Assembly: GCA_900770665.1 (NCBI GenBank)
Contig: CAAGKZ010000067.1
Span: 1-51,184, forward strand
Direction of reading: 5' to 3'
From: Bacteroidaceae bacterium
Lineage (GTDB): Bacteria > Bacteroidota > Bacteroidia > Bacteroidales > Bacteroidaceae
DNA length: 51,184 nucleotides
Shown one piece after another: positions 1 through 7,344 of this stretch; the stretch's first letter is position 1, and the number at the start of each line of letters is the position of its first letter. The translations under genes were made by a program, and so were the position numbers. The notes under the pieces were generated by a model. It saw nothing but the letters and a program-made list of their open reading frames with translations. It searched no databases and had not been told where the DNA came from.

Positions 1-78
1 GCGTAAATGCCATTGCGTGCGAGCAATGTTTGCGACGACGGGAACTTTAGTTCCCCAAAGGAGTGCCGTTAGGCTTTG

Positions 79-93
79 AGGGCGAGCGTAACG
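79..93. repeat. Short element shared with 41228-41242
   Basis: The 15-mer AGGGCGAGCGTAACG here differs at one base from AGGGCAAGCGTAACG at 41228-41242. Both are followed about 15-20 bases later by a TTTTTAG run, and both lie just past the 3' end of a minus-strand gene (rpsP and the nitroreductase-like gene). It may be part of a dispersed intergenic repeat. The rest of bases 1-140 shows nothing else I can name. Confidence 0.3.
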
Positions 94-148
94 ACAAAAG
101 AGCCTTTTTAGTCAGCCTCAAGAGCAGACTCTCCCTTATTATAAAATA

Positions 149-178
149 AATCCCGCCAACCTGGTGGTCGACGGGATT
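149..178 (-). terminator. rpsP terminator hairpin
   Basis: AATCCCG at 149-155 pairs with CGGGATT at 172-178. Read on the minus strand, the hairpin follows the rpsP stop codon and is followed by a T-rich run (ATTTATTTTAT). This is a plausible intrinsic terminator, although the stem is short. Confidence 0.5.
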
Positions 179-214
179 ATCGTGAGCATTACTGCAAAGA
201 GTGTCTCGCAATTA

Positions 215-757
215 TTACGCCTCAGCAGCCTCCTCTGCAGGAGCCTCTGTAGCCTCAGCGTTAGCTGCAGCCTCTGCCTCAGCCTTTGCAAGAGCCTCAG
301 CTGCCTTCTTCTCAGCAACCTTCTTTGCAATAGCTGCGTTAACCTCTTTCTCTGCCTCCAAACGTGCCTTCTTGTCGTCACGCTTAGCCTGCTCCTCAGC
401 GCTCTTAACACCGTTGAGTGCGCTTACCTTAGCTGTCTTCCAAGCCTCGAACTTAGCCTGAGCAGCAGCCTCGTCAAATGCGCCCTTCTTAACACCGCCC
501 TGGAGGTGCTTCATCATATACACGCCCTCGCGTGAAAGGATGTTGCGTACAGTGTCGGTTGGAGTAGCACCGTTGTTAACCCACCACAATGCGCGCTCGA
601 AGTTCAACTCTACAGTCGCAGGATTTGTGTTAGGGTTGTAAGTACCGAGCTTCTCGGTGAACTTTCCATCACGTGGAGATCTCGAATCTGCAATCACGAT
701 AGAGTAGAATGCGTAGTGCTTACGGCCTCTTCTCTGAAGTCTGATTTTTGTTGCCAT
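215..757 (-). CDS. rpsP: 30S ribosomal protein S16 with C-terminal extension
   Basis: This is ribosomal protein S16 of the small subunit, which binds 16S rRNA during 30S assembly. The N-terminal ~80 residues are the S16 fold: it opens MATKIRLQRRGRKHYAFYSI and has the conserved run around LGTYNPN and the segment ALWWVNNGATPTDTVRNILS. At 180 aa it is about twice the usual length. Residues ~95-180 form a Lys/Glu/Ala-rich tail ending in Ala-Glu repeats, which is common for S16 in Bacteroidota. The start is the only good Met before the core. A -7 element (TACCTTTG on the minus strand) lies at 819-826. It has no partner gene in the window. Confidence 0.97.
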   Translation of the reverse strand: MATKIRLQRRGRKHYAFYSIVIADSRSPRDGKFTEKLGTYNPNTNPATVELNFERALWWVNNGATPTDTVRNILSREGVYMMKHLQGGVKKGAFDEAAAQAKFEAWKTAKVSALNGVKSAEEQAKRDDKKARLEAEKEVNAAIAKKVAEKKAAEALAKAEAEAAANAEATEAPAEEAAEA

Positions 758-818
758 TTTTTAAAACAATTTTTAATGGTTAATGATTTGAGTTAGCCAA
801 TATCTCGTATTAGCGCCG

Positions 819-826
819 CAAAGGTA
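819..826 (-). promoter_or_regulatory. Probable rpsP -7 promoter element
   Basis: Minus-strand TACCTTTG fits the Bacteroidota TAnnTTTG -7 consensus and lies about 62 bases upstream of the rpsP start codon. No clear TTTG -33 box is visible. Confidence 0.5.
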
Positions 827-929
827 ATACTTTTTTGTGTAACAGCCTTGTTTTTCGACAACTATTTTAAGCCATAAGCACAAAAAGAGTCATTGAATTA
901 TTATCTATGAAGAGCAAATGACGAGTAAT

Positions 930-1433
930 TTATAAAAATATGAATTTGGCAGCAACATATTCGGTTAGCCACACCCCATTTCTCGACAGGTAGAACCTTA
1001 TCCCATTTTCACGCATCCGCTTTGTGTCTATGGCAAGCACAGCCGGTTCACCATGCCGTTTCCCAACCTTTATTGCCGTCTCCTTTTCTGCCGACAAGTG
1101 AACATGTAAGCGTTTTCCGGGCGAAATTCCATTGTTAAGTATACTCTCAATATTCTTTTTCGCAGTGCCATGATACAATATTGCAGGAGGTTCTTTTTCC
1201 TCAAGTTCAACATCTACATCAATGGTGTGCCCTTGCCTTGCGCGAATCATTGACATATTATCCGAGAACTCAAATCGCTGTTTGTCATTACTTGTCACAA
1301 TGTGGTGAAGCTCGGCGAATGTAAAGCCATGATTCTCTACAAGGTCGGCAACAGTGCGCCAACCTCGCCCGTCAAAATCGTATTCCTTGTCGTGCCTCAG
1401 CAAATAGGCTAGTTTACGGCTTTTGTTATGCAT
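930..1433 (-). CDS. kptA: RNA 2'-phosphotransferase (KptA/Tpt1 family)
   Basis: KptA/Tpt1 enzymes move an internal RNA 2'-phosphate to NAD+, giving ADP-ribose 1'',2''-cyclic phosphate; in eukaryotes this finishes tRNA splicing. The 167-aa length is normal for bacterial KptA. Visible family marks are the N-terminal winged part with LAYLLRHD and GWRTVADLV, and the C-terminal NAD-binding part with YHGTAKKNIESILNNGI, KRLHVHLS and the final RNGVWLTEYV. The start codon lies one base after the stop of the upstream 77-aa ORF, so the two are probably translated as an operon. A regulated promoter is predicted at 1886-1893. The location beside a Ro60 island suggests a role in RNA repair; that is inference, since no RNA ligase is present in the window. 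Confidence 0.93.
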   Translation of the reverse strand: MHNKSRKLAYLLRHDKEYDFDGRGWRTVADLVENHGFTFAELHHIVTSNDKQRFEFSDNMSMIRARQGHTIDVDVELEEKEPPAILYHGTAKKNIESILNNGISPGKRLHVHLSAEKETAIKVGKRHGEPAVLAIDTKRMRENGIRFYLSRNGVWLTEYVAAKFIFL

Positions 1434-1434
1434 T

Positions 1435-1668
1435 TTATCTCTTCTTGCTCATTTTCAAAGCCTGATCCAGTATCTCGCCCTCTACGGGATTGTGAGTTTC
1501 CATCTGTTTTGATATCCACTCCATCAGTTTCCATCGCTGTTGTGCTTCCGGTAGGAGTGCTACCACCGCTTTGATTGTTGTCTTGCTCGCTTTCAAACTC
1601 CACAATAACCTTATTAGGAGATCGAAGATTCTTTCCGGTGAGTCTTTCAATCTTACCTTGTCGCTCAT
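1435..1668 (-). CDS. Small hypothetical protein, kptA operon
   Basis: This is a 77-aa ORF that I do not recognise. It begins MSDKVRLKDSPERIFDLLIR and is mostly amphipathic helix with several Trp residues (LLWSLK, RWKLMEWI). It ends in a basic tail. Its stop codon is one base before the kptA start, which favours it as the real reading frame here over the overlapping 132-aa frame (1409-1807), whose C-terminal half is Gln/Ser/Gly/Thr low complexity and runs into kptA out of frame. It could be a small RNA-binding or adaptor partner of KptA. A minus-strand promoter at 1886-1893 would give a leader of about 210 bases, so a missed upstream start or a decayed 5' portion is possible. Confidence 0.55.
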   Translation of the reverse strand: MSDKVRLKDSPERIFDLLIRLLWSLKASKTTIKAVVALLPEAQQRWKLMEWISKQMETHNPVEGEILDQALKMSKKR

Positions 1669-1885
1669 TTGAAATATTATTTAAATCTATTTTTCGCAAT
1701 ATATGAAATCCGTCGTGCTTATCCATTCCTGTTCTGTTCGTATTGAATACGCGAGATATTGAATATGTAAACACAGTGATTATCCCACACACATATACAA
1801 TTCCCACTTCAAATACTTGGCAATAACCTATTATTATGCCTGCAAAATAACAGCCCCTTTGCGCAACCTTTTTGCGTTACGACAA

Positions 1886-1893
1886 CAAAAGTA
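1886..1893 (-). promoter_or_regulatory. -7 element for the kptA operon
   Basis: Minus-strand TACTTTTG fits TAnnTTTG. Its first base (1893) is exactly 42 bp from the centre (1935) of the shared palindrome. There is no TTTG -33 box at the usual distance, which suits an activator-dependent promoter. Confidence 0.6.
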
Positions 1894-1925
1894 CATTTTT
1901 TGACAAAAAAAGATTGGATTACATG

Positions 1926-1944
1926 CTTTGCAAGCCTTGCAAAG
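1926..1944. promoter_or_regulatory. Shared palindromic operator, copy 1 (kptA / WYL)
   Basis: CTTTGCAAGCCTTGCAAAG is a perfect 19-bp palindrome around C1935. It lies between the divergent kptA operon and the WYL regulator gene and is 42 bp from the first base of the -7 element of each (1893 on minus, 1977 on plus). The same core GCAAG-S-CTTGC recurs at 7835, 10933 and 16110 with the same geometry. The likely binder is the adjacent WYL protein, as an activator and autoregulator; that assignment is inferred from position. Confidence 0.75.
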
Positions 1945-1976
1945 GCAAAAAGTTTTTCATTGCAATTCGAATGGCA

Positions 1977-1984
1977 TATATTTG
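1977..1984 (+). promoter_or_regulatory. -7 element for the WYL regulator gene
   Basis: TATATTTG fits TAnnTTTG, with its first base 42 bp from the palindrome centre at 1935. Only a weak -33 match (TTTC at 1955-1958) is present. A second -7 match, TACATTTG at 2049-2056, lies closer to the ATG at 2086 and could be a constitutive promoter giving a short leader. Confidence 0.6.
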
Positions 1985-2085
1985 CAGTGTAAGTGAAAGA
2001 ACAACAAAAGTTTTTCCACTACGCAAATAGATTGCGCAGAACAAATATTACATTTGCAGAAACACAAATATAAAACACTGGAACT

Positions 2086-3111
2086 ATGCCGGCGAACAAG
2101 AATGCACTTATAAGGTACAAGACTATAGACAACTGTCTGCGGAACCGTTATCGCAGATGGACGCTCGACGATTTGGTTGAAGCTTGTTGCGATGCCCTTT
2201 ACGAATTCGAGGGCATTACAAAGGGTGTGTCGGTGCGCACTGTGCAGAGCGACATTCAGATGATGCGCTCGGACAAGCTTGGCTACAATGCGCCAATAGA
2301 GGTCTATGAGCACAAGTTCTACCGCTATGCCGACCCCGATTTCTCCATAACCGACATGCCGCTGTCGCAGAACGATTGCGAGGTGATGCAGGAGGCCGTG
2401 GATATGTTGCGTCAGTTACAGGACTTTGAAATCTTTACCGAGATGAGCGATGTGATAAACAAGCTGCAGGACAAGCTTGCCATCAGCAAGAGCAAGCGTA
2501 AGCCTATAATACATTTCGATTCTGTCCCCGACCTCAAAGGCCTTAAGCTGCTCACACCGCTATATAACTACATCGCCCATAAGCAACCGCTGAGGATAAT
2601 GTACCGCTCATTCACGGCAAACGAAAGCACAGAATACATTCTGCATCCATATCTGCTGAAAGAGTTCCGCAACCGTTGGTTCCTGTTCGGTTGCACCAAC
2701 AGGGGGCTGGTGCTTTACAATTTGGCGCTCGACCGCATAGAGAGCATAGAGCCTGTGGATATCGAGTTCCGGGAGAACCCCGATTTCGACAGCGAGACAT
2801 TCTTCAACGATGTCATTGGTGTGAGCAAGAACATAAAGAACACGCCGCGCCGAGTGAAATTCCTGGCAACGCCCGAGCAGAGCCATTACATAATGACCAA
2901 GCCACTGCACCCGTCGCAGAAACTAAAGCGGAGAAACGCCGACGGCAGTTGTCTTTTTGAGATGGAGGTTGTGATAAATTTCGAACTCTATTCCGTGCTC
3001 ATGAGCTACGGTCCCGGTGTAAAGGTCATCTACCCCCGCAACGCAGTAGCCTACATGCGCGACAAGTTCAAGGAGTGCTGCAGGATGTATGAGAATGAAG
3101 AAGTTTTATAA
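2086..3111 (+). CDS. WYL-domain transcriptional regulator
   Basis: WYL proteins combine an N-terminal winged helix-turn-helix with a WYL ligand-sensing domain; many control defence or DNA/RNA-damage genes, as activators or repressors. In this 341-aa protein the HTH part spans about residues 1-75 (TIDNCLRNRYRRWTLDDLVE, then GVSVRTVQSDIQMMRSD as recognition helix). The WYL domain spans ~150-240 (PLRIMYRSF, EYILHPYLLKEFRNRWFLFG, LYNLALDRIESIE); RWFLFG replaces the usual WYL tripeptide. A WCX-like C-terminal part ends in YMRDKFKECC. The gene diverges from the kptA operon across a perfect palindrome. That palindrome recurs before other genes of the island, so this protein is the best candidate master regulator. 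Confidence 0.92.
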   Translation: MPANKNALIRYKTIDNCLRNRYRRWTLDDLVEACCDALYEFEGITKGVSVRTVQSDIQMMRSDKLGYNAPIEVYEHKFYRYADPDFSITDMPLSQNDCEVMQEAVDMLRQLQDFEIFTEMSDVINKLQDKLAISKSKRKPIIHFDSVPDLKGLKLLTPLYNYIAHKQPLRIMYRSFTANESTEYILHPYLLKEFRNRWFLFGCTNRGLVLYNLALDRIESIEPVDIEFRENPDFDSETFFNDVIGVSKNIKNTPRRVKFLATPEQSHYIMTKPLHPSQKLKRRNADGSCLFEMEVVINFELYSVLMSYGPGVKVIYPRNAVAYMRDKFKECCRMYENEEVL

Positions 3112-3115
3112 AATT

Positions 3116-3184
3116 GTAAACCCTCAACATCCCAATCCGGTTCCGCGATGGGTGCGGAGTGCCTCCGGGAGAAGAGGTTTAAAC
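3116..3184 (+). ncRNA. Structured RNA element after the WYL gene
   Basis: Starting five bases after the WYL stop codon, AAACC(C)TC at 3118-3125 pairs with GAGGTTT at 3174-3180, enclosing TTCCGCGATGGGTGCGGAG (3141-3159). That 19-mer is identical to the apical hairpin at 7192-7210 in the RNA array upstream of Ro60. It may be a further member of the RNA family or a 3'-UTR element of the WYL transcript. The remaining spacer to 3306 is AT-rich and shows nothing else. Confidence 0.5.
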
Positions 3185-3306
3185 TTATGAATTATGGAAA
3201 AATATTTAATTATATTGAATTTGAGGTTGGAGTAGATGGGTATAAGCAGAATTCTTTTTAGTTTTGTTGTCTTGTATTTAAGAGGTATGTTTGAGGAAAT
3301 TTTACT

Positions 3307-5241
3307 ATGATGAAACACGATTTGATTGAAATATCAGAACTTGGGCAGGTGTCGGTTCTTGGAGTTCATATAGGAATGAACAAAAATCTTGCTAAAAGGA
3401 TATTGGCCCCTGAGCGTTGTTTAGATTGGGAGTTAAGTGAAGGACGGCTTATAACAGACAAAATTAGGAAACCTCTCGCTATATGCCCGACCTTAACTGT
3501 TGACAAGTATTACAAAGATAACAAATTGGTTATTAATTTTGTTCTCGAAAACGATGAAGTGAATTTTATATCTATAGCAAGAACTAATCCCGACACGTAT
3601 GAAGAGTTTAGAAAAGTTATTAATGGGTTTAGAGAAAGACTTATAAATGCTAAACTCTTAAAAAAAGAAAAAGGGATAGAATTCTATGGAACTGGATTTT
3701 GTAATTTAGAATTACACTATGTAAAACAAAACACTCCAAAATCAAATAAGGCAGAATTACTCGTAATAACGGAAGAAAAATACGAAGACTTTATAAATAA
3801 GAAATTTAACGAAAAGGATTTTGAAGACAAAACTCCAAGAATAGGGTGTGTGCTTATGTATACCCAAATAATATGTGGTGCAATTTTGCTCTTTAATATT
3901 GTTGATATATTTGATTTTCTTGGCTCAGTAGATAGAAGTGTGGTTTCTTTTATTGTGATTTTTGTTTTATTTGTTGTCTGCATTGCATACACGGTTGTAG
4001 ATAGAAAAAAAGAGACATATTTTTATAAAAATACGAGGTTGCAAAAAAACGCCATTGAATTTGTTAGAGGGGTAAAAGAGCATGGTTTATTAAGGGAAAG
4101 AGAAATTCAGCAGGATATAATGCGTTATGAAAACGCATTAAAGCAATCAAATGATGCTTGGATAAAAGAGCAAGAGGCGTTATACCAGCAAAAGCAAAAA
4201 CAGTTATCGGATGAACGGACTATGCAAAGGTATGAGCACAACAATAAAATGCAACTACTTTTAATAAAAGAGAGCACATACGAAGATATGCTAAAAGGCT
4301 CTTTGTTTAAACGTTCAGCAAGTTTATATGCCGACTATAAGGTTTTGGAAATTGATGCCATTGAAACATATTTAAGGACAAAGAAAAGCCCAATGAGGGA
4401 GGGAAGCTCTACCGCAGAAGAATTGAAAAAACTAAAACAAAGCAAAAGGGAGGATGTTGCGCGATATAAGGAAATGCTTTATAAATGGGAGTTCTTGATG
4501 AATTTATTCCCCGAACTGTCTAAATATGTGGATGATGAAAATGATATTCAAGATTTAGAAAGCTATGACGGTATAGATGATTTTAAAGAAAACTATGACA
4601 GGGCACGCGATTATTTGACAGAGGACGAGTATAGGAGTTTAAGTGTGGATGAGCGAAACCAACGCGCACTTGATTTATGGAAATGCAAGCGTAAACCGTC
4701 AAAATGGATTGCTGGTGTAGAATACGAAATGTATTGTGCTTACGTTTTGAGGAAAAAAGGGTTTTATGTAATCGAGCATGGAATACAAAAAGGACTCAAC
4801 GATTTAGGAATAGACCTTATTGCAAAACAAGGAGATACTACATACATTATACAATGTAAAAGGTATTCAAATGCAATGGTTCATGAAAACACAATTTGCC
4901 AACTCTTCGGTACCACACTGAAATATAAAATAGACAATATAAATTTGTTTGATGCTAATATTACACCTTTATTATTAACTACAGGAGAACTTACAGACAC
5001 AGCAAAAGAGTTTGCAAATAAACTTGGCGTCATGTATAAAGAATGGCTAATGGGCGAATACCCAATGATTAAATGCAATATAAACAATAGTGAAAAAATA
5101 TATCACTTGCCTTTTGACCAACAGTATTGGAGGACTATAATTGAACCCGAAAAGGGTGAGTTTTATGCAATGACAGTTAAGGAAGCAACACAAGCTGGAT
5201 TCAGAAGAGCGTTTAAGCATAGGTCACTTGGGAATGAATAA
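3307..5241 (+). CDS. Membrane-anchored Mrr-like restriction endonuclease
   Basis: This 644-aa protein ends in a restriction-endonuclease-like Mrr catalytic domain (about residues 475-600). It has an N-terminal Glu helix (GVEYEMYCAYVLRKKGFYVI), then NDLGIDLIAKQGDTTYIIQCKRY, carrying the D-Xn-QxK active-site residues. Mrr nucleases cut modified or foreign DNA. Residues ~180-235 contain two strongly hydrophobic segments (IICGAILLFNIVDIFDFLG and VSFIVIFVLFVVCIAYTVV), so the protein is likely held in the inner membrane. Residues ~255-330 are Lys/Glu/Gln-rich and probably coiled coil. The N-terminal ~170 residues I do not recognise. Base composition is much more AT-rich than neighbouring core genes, which suggests transfer. 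A role in defence is inferred. Confidence 0.85.
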   Translation: MMKHDLIEISELGQVSVLGVHIGMNKNLAKRILAPERCLDWELSEGRLITDKIRKPLAICPTLTVDKYYKDNKLVINFVLENDEVNFISIARTNPDTYEEFRKVINGFRERLINAKLLKKEKGIEFYGTGFCNLELHYVKQNTPKSNKAELLVITEEKYEDFINKKFNEKDFEDKTPRIGCVLMYTQIICGAILLFNIVDIFDFLGSVDRSVVSFIVIFVLFVVCIAYTVVDRKKETYFYKNTRLQKNAIEFVRGVKEHGLLREREIQQDIMRYENALKQSNDAWIKEQEALYQQKQKQLSDERTMQRYEHNNKMQLLLIKESTYEDMLKGSLFKRSASLYADYKVLEIDAIETYLRTKKSPMREGSSTAEELKKLKQSKREDVARYKEMLYKWEFLMNLFPELSKYVDDENDIQDLESYDGIDDFKENYDRARDYLTEDEYRSLSVDERNQRALDLWKCKRKPSKWIAGVEYEMYCAYVLRKKGFYVIEHGIQKGLNDLGIDLIAKQGDTTYIIQCKRYSNAMVHENTICQLFGTTLKYKIDNINLFDANITPLLLTTGELTDTAKEFANKLGVMYKEWLMGEYPMIKCNINNSEKIYHLPFDQQYWRTIIEPEKGEFYAMTVKEATQAGFRRAFKHRSLGNE

Positions 5242-5283
5242 TAACCCAAAGGTGCAGACTCCACGCAATAAGCTATGTGTCTC

Positions 5284-5312
5284 GAAAAAAAACGAGTCTT
5301 CGTGTTTTTTTT
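5284..5312 (+). terminator. Possible terminator after the Mrr-like gene
   Basis: An A-run followed by CGA, a short loop and TCG followed by a T-run forms an A/T stem with one mismatch, 40-70 bases after the stop codon. It is weak but correctly placed. A TAnnTTTG match (TATCTTTG, 5327-5334) follows and may start the next transcript. Confidence 0.35.
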
Positions 5313-5404
5313 GATATTTTTCATTGTATCTTTGCGATATGTGCAAAATAGGCTACGCTCGTTGTTAAACAATCAAACAAGTTTGTTATTTAACTCACTT
5401 GCAC

Positions 5405-5412
5405 TATATTTG
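5405..5412 (+). promoter_or_regulatory. -7 element for the HATPase/STAS pair
   Basis: TATATTTG lies 26 bases before the preferred ATG at 5438. A small palindrome (CAAAC-AA-GTTTG) sits about 25 bases upstream. The GCAAG-S-CTTGC operator is absent, so this pair appears to lie outside the predicted WYL regulon. Confidence 0.5.
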
Positions 5413-5437
5413 CTGTATATGTAATCGTTATTTTAGT

Positions 5438-6091
5438 ATGAACCTATCTATTCTCATAAAGCAATATTTCTCATCAATAAGTGATGATATTACAATAGAT
5501 GTTTTTGATGAAAAGAACATCTATGATGTATATCAACGTGTTGTTGGCGTGCTGACACAACATATTGATATAGAAACGACAGTGCTACAAGCAATGAGCT
5601 ATTGTTTTTATGAGATTTTGGACAATGTTCTAACTCATTCCGGAAAAGAGCTAGGCACGGTTCTTACTCACTACGATTCTGGTAACCATATTCTAAGTTT
5701 TTTGGTAGCAGACGATGGTATTGGTGTGCAAGCATCACTTTCAGAAAATGTAGAATATACCGGCATCTCAGAACCAGATGCGCTAAAAATATGCATCAAA
5801 GATTCCATAACAGATGGTAAAGGTATGGGCTTTGGATTGTACTCAACATCACTACTTGCAAGAGATGCCGGCTTGGTTTTTGAAGTTCGCTCAGGTAAAC
5901 ATACTATGCAAGTACAGAATGGTGTCGAAGAAACAAAAGATAGTGACTTTTGGCAGGGTACTATAGTTTATCTTCAGCTTCACACCAACAAGGAAATTAA
6001 TCCGGCGGATGTTGTTGCCAACCGTGCAAATGTAGCCGCACAATATAACGAAACATTTTTGAACGACAACGAATTAACAGAACTATGGTGA
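5438..6091 (+). CDS. HATPase-domain protein (anti-sigma/kinase-like)
   Basis: This is a GHKL-type ATP-binding protein of 217 aa from the preferred start (MNLSILIKQYF); a longer frame from 5399 exists but begins within the promoter. The N box is EILDNVLTHSG, the G1 box DDGIG and the G2 box GKGMGFGLYSTS, all in the ~65-150 region. There is no His-phosphotransfer domain, so it resembles the stand-alone ATPase domains of anti-sigma factors such as SpoIIAB/RsbW, or HATPases paired with STAS-like proteins. The stop overlaps the next gene by 7 bases, so the two are translationally coupled. Its target is unknown. Confidence 0.82.
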   Translation: MNLSILIKQYFSSISDDITIDVFDEKNIYDVYQRVVGVLTQHIDIETTVLQAMSYCFYEILDNVLTHSGKELGTVLTHYDSGNHILSFLVADDGIGVQASLSENVEYTGISEPDALKICIKDSITDGKGMGFGLYSTSLLARDAGLVFEVRSGKHTMQVQNGVEETKDSDFWQGTIVYLQLHTNKEINPADVVANRANVAAQYNETFLNDNELTELW

Positions 6092-6375
6092 TATTTAATT
6101 TTAGAGAGTATGGTGAAAATTTGGGTACACGCCCTTTAGGCAAGCGTGTGCGTGAATCGTTGCAACCATTGATTGAGCAGAATGACTGCGTTGTGCTCGA
6201 CTTTACCGGTGTAAATGTTGTTAGCAATTCATTCGCCGATGAATGTATTGCAAAACTATTGCTTGTAATGTCACTCACAGAGCTAAAGAGTCGTACAACA
6301 TTCCGTGGTCTAAACCCAATTGCATCAGAAAGTGTATTAACGGCACTCCGTCGTAGACATCTTACGATGGCATAG
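6085..6375 (+). CDS. STAS-like protein (DUF4325 type)
   Basis: This 96-aa protein has the core VVLDFTGVNVVSNSFADECIAKLL, matching STAS-like DUF4325 proteins that resemble anti-sigma factor antagonists. The usual phosphoacceptor region is represented by VVSNSFADE. It overlaps the HATPase gene by 7 bases (the ATG of this gene precedes the TGA of the other). Such pairs are expected to act as a phosphorylation-controlled partner switch. Its last codons are followed directly by the large RNA-rich spacer. Whether it has anything to do with Ro60 is not shown by the sequence. Confidence 0.75.
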   Translation: MVIFNFREYGENLGTRPLGKRVRESLQPLIEQNDCVVLDFTGVNVVSNSFADECIAKLLLVMSLTELKSRTTFRGLNPIASESVLTALRRRHLTMA

Positions 6376-6536
6376 CCTTTTGTGCTGAATGAAACATAAT
6401 TCCAGTCAGTAAATACTTTACTTGACACACCTTATTTTATTGCATCCTTTATTGATGTAGTTTAAACACTTGCATTCAAGACCCTTTTCAAAAGAAGGTT
6501 TGCGTGCAAGTTTTTTCTTTTTCTTGAAACTTTTTC

Positions 6537-6577
6537 CGGTTGCGCAGAAAGGCTGCGCAATAGGGTGTGAACTTTGC
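6537..6577 (+). ncRNA. RNA module C, copy 1
   Basis: A 41-base module that differs at one base from 7909-7949. It contains the hairpin TTGCGCA-GAAAGGC-TGCGCAA followed by the shared segment GGGTGTGAACTTTGC. The second copy lies just downstream of a predicted regulated promoter, so the module may mark the 5' part of an RNA. No ORF covers it. Bases 6376-6536 before it show no gene and no clear stem. Confidence 0.5.
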
Positions 6578-6630
6578 ACACAGATTCTGGCTGATGGTGA
6601 CGGTTCTTGTATCTGGGTAAAGACGGGTAC

Positions 6631-6749
6631 AGGTTAAGACGTGGTACTCGGGGGGCGCACGATGCGAGCATTCGGGACATCAGCGAATATCAAGTCTTTG
6701 CATTTAGCAGCGGATTATGCGCTGTGGAACCTTGCGAAAGACTTAACCT
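6631..6749 (+). ncRNA. Long-range stem-loop element
   Basis: AGGTTAAG at 6631-6638 pairs with CTTAACCT at 6742-6749, closing a 103-base interior. Helices this long with paired ends are the general shape of Ro60-bound Y RNAs. It is the least certain member of the array because the stem is only 8 bp. Confidence 0.35.
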
Positions 6750-6806
6750 TGAAACACCAGTGGAGTGACCAACTTTTGTTGTACCGCGGTTGAGAGGTAT
6801 AATTGA

Positions 6807-6866
6807 CAGCACTCACAACGACAGACGGTTGATGTTCTATTTGAACGGACTCGGTTGAGGGTGCTG
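6807..6866 (+). ncRNA. RNA module A, copy 1
   Basis: A 60-base hairpin: CAGCACTCACAAC (6807-6819) pairs with GTTGAGGGTGCTG (6854-6866), 12 of 13 positions pairing. The interior carries the 13-base invariant core GTTGATGTTCTAT, also present in copies at 7032-7083 and 7627-7682. The outer stem sequences differ between copies while pairing is kept, which indicates selection on structure. Confidence 0.6.
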
Positions 6867-6869
6867 TTT

Positions 6870-6999
6870 ACAAGATAGGTTTTGAGGCGTTATCGAGAGC
6901 CATTTATGCGGTATCGGTCATGTTTGCCGTGTAAATTCAAACCTTACCCTTAACCGAAAGGGGTAGTGCATATTCCGAGTGTACCAAAACCTATCTTGT
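6870..6999 (+). ncRNA. 130-base RNA closed by a 14-bp stem
   Basis: ACAAGATAGGTTTT (6870-6883) is perfectly complementary to AAAACCTATCTTGT (6986-6999). The interior contains further pairing (TACCC near 6946 with GGGTA near 6961). No ORF covers it. A paired 5'/3' end with a large loop is the Y RNA architecture, so this is one of the better Ro60-RNA candidates. Confidence 0.6.
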
Positions 7000-7031
7000 T
7001 CTTTGAAAAGAATTGAACAGTAGCATTGCAC

Positions 7032-7083
7032 ACCCTCAATGACAGTTGGTTGATGTTCTATGTGAACGTACGCGGTTGAGGGT
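7032..7083 (+). ncRNA. RNA module A, copy 2
   Basis: ACCCTCAA (7032-7039) pairs perfectly with TTGAGGGT (7076-7083) around the invariant core GTTGATGTTCTAT. It begins 33 bases after the preceding 130-base element. Confidence 0.6.
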
Positions 7084-7088
7084 AGCGT

Positions 7089-7154
7089 ACGACAACCGTC
7101 TGTTAAGAATGGGGATACCTTAAAATGTTGAAGCATCTGGGGCAGGGTTGTCGT
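7089..7154 (+). ncRNA. 66-base hairpin
   Basis: ACGACAACC (7089-7097) pairs perfectly with GGTTGTCGT (7146-7154). It begins six bases after module A copy 2, so the elements follow each other like beads. Confidence 0.5.
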
Positions 7155-7169
7155 CAGTTATTTAATTGG

Positions 7170-7233
7170 ACAGTCTTTGTTTCTCTGAGGCTTCCGCGAT
7201 GGGTGCGGAGAGGCGCAGAGAACAAAGAACTGT
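7170..7233 (+). ncRNA. 64-base hairpin with shared apical loop
   Basis: ACAGT, CTTTGTT and CTCTG (7170-7187, with one bulged T) pair with CAGAG, AACAAAG and ACTGT (7216-7233, with one bulged A), giving 17 bp with two single-base bulges. The apex is TTCCGCGATGGGTGCGGAG (7192-7210), identical to a segment behind the WYL gene (3141-3159). Variants of the CCGC-loop-GCGG apex occur at 7421-7435 and near 8446. Confidence 0.6.
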
Positions 7234-7344
7234 TTTTAAAAACAGTAAAACATATGTCGTAGTCGTTACGCACGTTGCGTTCCGGGGGCCTTTAGAGAAA
7301 AATCTAAGACATCCGACTTTTTACATGGGATTCATCCGTTTATC

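Noticed and set aside
139..461. Leu/Ser/Ala-rich frames opposite and alongside rpsP.
   Set aside because: Shadows of the Ala/Glu/Lys-rich S16 tail.
1409..1807. A 132-aa frame overlapping the 77-aa gene and kptA.
   Set aside because: Its C-terminal half is low-complexity Gly/Ser/Thr/Gln typical of a shadow frame, and it runs into kptA out of frame.
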